From positions 1,612,001-1,676,000 of the forward strand of contig NZ_HG992750.1 in assembly GCF_905175385.1 (NCBI RefSeq): 64,000 nt of DNA. Direction: 5' to 3'. The position numbers and the translations under genes were made by a program. Every line of letters begins with the position of its first letter. Positions within the stretch are counted from its first letter, which is position 1. Source of the DNA: Vibrio sp. B1FLJ16 (GTDB taxonomy: Bacteria > Pseudomonadota > Gammaproteobacteria > Enterobacterales > Vibrionaceae). Shown piece by piece: positions 62,455-64,000 of the stretch. Below the pieces are notes generated by a model. It was not told the origin of the DNA. It searched no databases and was given only the letters and a program-made list of their open reading frames with translations.

Positions 62455-63933
62455 ATGAAAAGTGAATATCTGATGCACATACAGTTCTCCCCAGAGAGAA
62501 GCTTGCAGGAACAGATAAGGGAGCACTTACTTGACGCAATGCGTAAAGGCGTCTTTGAAGATAAGGCTCTGCCGTCCTGCCGTAAGCTGGCATCAATGCT
62601 ACGGGTATCCCGCAATACCGTTGTGCTTGTGTATGACAAGCTGGTTGATGAGGGCTATTTAATGGCTCAGGAACGCAGCGGTTACTATCCGAATACTGAG
62701 GCATTAAACGAAGGTTTAAGTTTAAGCAGCCCTTCAGTAACATCACGTAACGACGCCATTCTTGGTGCAAAGCCTGCCCATTTCTGGACCAACCGGATCA
62801 AGAAAGACCTGCGCAGTCAGCGCAATATATCCAAAGCGAAAAACTGGCAAGATTACCCGTACCCTTTTCTGTTCGGCCAACCGGATCACTCACTGTTCCC
62901 TCTCAACCACTGGCGTGAATGCTGCCGGTTATCGCAGCGTGCAGGTGTGGTGAAAGACTGGATATCAGACTCTATCGACAGCGACGACCCAGCACTGATT
63001 AAGCAATTACAAAACAACGTGCTGACAAAACGCGGCATACAAGCCCATCACGAAGAAATTCTGGTGTCCATCGGCACACAGAATTCCCTTTATCTGCTCG
63101 CAGAGCTACTGGCAAATGAGGACACATCCATCGGCGTTGAAGAGCCTGGCTACCCGGATGTGCGTAATATCTTTGCCTCACGCGGCGCAAATATTGTTCC
63201 TATTGGCATAGACTGCCAGGGTATCGAAATTAACGACAAGCTGAAGAAATGTGATTATGTCTACGTGACGCCAAGCCATCAAGTGCCAACCAATGTCACC
63301 ATGTCGATGCAGAGACGTCAGGCATTGCTGGATGCAGCAGAAAAATATGACTTTGTGATCATAGAGGATGACTACGAAAGTGAAGTCAATGTACTGAGTC
63401 AGGCGAGCCCGTCACTTAAAAGTCTGGATAAACATGGTCGGGTTATTTACATCGGCAGCTTATCCAAGTCTTTGTCTCCGGGACTCAGATTAGGTTATAT
63501 GGTGGCTGAGCGACCTCTGATTCAGGCAACACGTTCGCTCAGGCGTCTGATGTACCGCCATCCACCAGCCAACAACCAACGCACCTGTGCCTTGTTTATT
63601 TCTCTCGGGCATTACGATACCTATCTGCGCAAGCTGAAGAACTGCTATCAGGAACGCTGGACAGAAATGCGTACGTCGATAGAAAAGCACCTGCCGCAAT
63701 GTGTCACCACAGAAACCATGGGAGGCAGTTCATTCTGGCTGAAATTACCCAAACATATCGACTGTGAAGTGTTTGCGAAAAAAGCGCAGGATGTTGGCGT
63801 GCTGGTAGAACCAGGAACCATTCACTTTGCCCGTTTCCACATTGATAGCCGGAGGTACATAAGGCTGGGTTTCTCCGCGATCGATAAAGACAAAATAGAC
63901 GCAGGGATTAAAAAGCTCGCTTCGCTGTTATAA
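62455..63933 (+). CDS. tauR: TauR-like regulator (MocR/GntR family with aminotransferase domain)
   Basis: The 492-residue protein has an N-terminal GntR-type winged helix (LQEQIREHLLDAMRKGVFED, PSCRKLASMLRVSRNTVVLVYDKL) and a C-terminal aminotransferase class I-like domain with YVTPSHQVPTNVTM, FVIIEDDYESEV and the PLP lysine in YIGSLSKSLSPGLRLGYM. It is divergent from the aminotransferase gene, with 234 bases between. MocR proteins of this type turn on taurine genes with taurine as signal. The stop is close to the right edge. Confidence 0.85.
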   Translation: MKSEYLMHIQFSPERSLQEQIREHLLDAMRKGVFEDKALPSCRKLASMLRVSRNTVVLVYDKLVDEGYLMAQERSGYYPNTEALNEGLSLSSPSVTSRNDAILGAKPAHFWTNRIKKDLRSQRNISKAKNWQDYPYPFLFGQPDHSLFPLNHWRECCRLSQRAGVVKDWISDSIDSDDPALIKQLQNNVLTKRGIQAHHEEILVSIGTQNSLYLLAELLANEDTSIGVEEPGYPDVRNIFASRGANIVPIGIDCQGIEINDKLKKCDYVYVTPSHQVPTNVTMSMQRRQALLDAAEKYDFVIIEDDYESEVNVLSQASPSLKSLDKHGRVIYIGSLSKSLSPGLRLGYMVAERPLIQATRSLRRLMYRHPPANNQRTCALFISLGHYDTYLRKLKNCYQERWTEMRTSIEKHLPQCVTTETMGGSSFWLKLPKHIDCEVFAKKAQDVGVLVEPGTIHFARFHIDSRRYIRLGFSAIDKDKIDAGIKKLASLL

Positions 63934-64000
63934 ACCAGCCATTAGAGAGCGGTTTACAGCAAGATAAACCATACATCACAAACATAAATTTTGGCGTTAT

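Overview
The window looks like a Vibrio chromosome, most likely a member of the Harveyi clade. The evidence is an array of about 125-bp attC sites of the VCR type, an araFGH/araBDA layout with an AraC close to the E. coli protein, VCR-style cassettes with stop codons overlapping the attC ends, and several short dispersed repeats. No rRNA, tRNA, CRISPR or replication origin was seen.

0-6 kb: a leftward operon of a Rid-family protein and an ornithine-cyclodeaminase-like protein, an AraC-family regulator, an orphan NarL/FixJ response regulator, a GNAT enzyme and an exported amidohydrolase. 6.3-9.4 kb: four tightly coupled genes on the minus strand (Tat-exported protein, PqqD-like protein, HPr-kinase-like ATPase, nucleotidyltransferase). 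This is an HprK-related-kinase-A type system with no known substrate, and the best candidate here for an uncharacterised modification system. 9.9-22 kb: katG, a kinase-fold protein, a PqqL-like M16 lipoprotein protease, a chemoreceptor, a DUF302 protein and an RlhA-like U32 protein. 22.5-29.3 kb: an EF-hand protein with an RND efflux pump behind a CpxR-like box, then a NifX-like protein and an NqrM paralogue behind a perfect 32-bp palindrome, abutting a DUF134 regulator.

29.4-36.4 kb: nine gene cassettes, all read leftward and each followed by an attC site, with no integron integrase in the window (a CALIN-type array). One attC is split by an IS110-family element of the IS1111 group. Two neighbouring cassettes have no ORF and share a nearly identical 277-bp block.

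36.7-51.1 kb: an arabinose island. A YtfQRT-YjfF-type furanose transporter and AraFGH run leftward; araB, araD, araA, an unknown gene and araC run rightward. AraC-type direct repeats with exact 21-bp spacing lie twice in the araF-araB gap and once before the ytfQ-like gene, tying both transporters to one regulon. araD has a frameshift at a T7 tract. 51-57.4 kb: DUF3297 protein, two unknown small genes, and an AttEFGH-like ABC system with a lipocalin-like lipoprotein. 57.6-64 kb: tauABC, a class III aminotransferase and a divergent MocR-type TauR.

Three dispersed-repeat loci sit between convergent gene ends. At one, a 281-bp inverted-repeat element has jumped into another repeat, whose uninterrupted copy lies at 57.5 kb. 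A fourth, unrelated 162-bp element lies inside the ara gene group.
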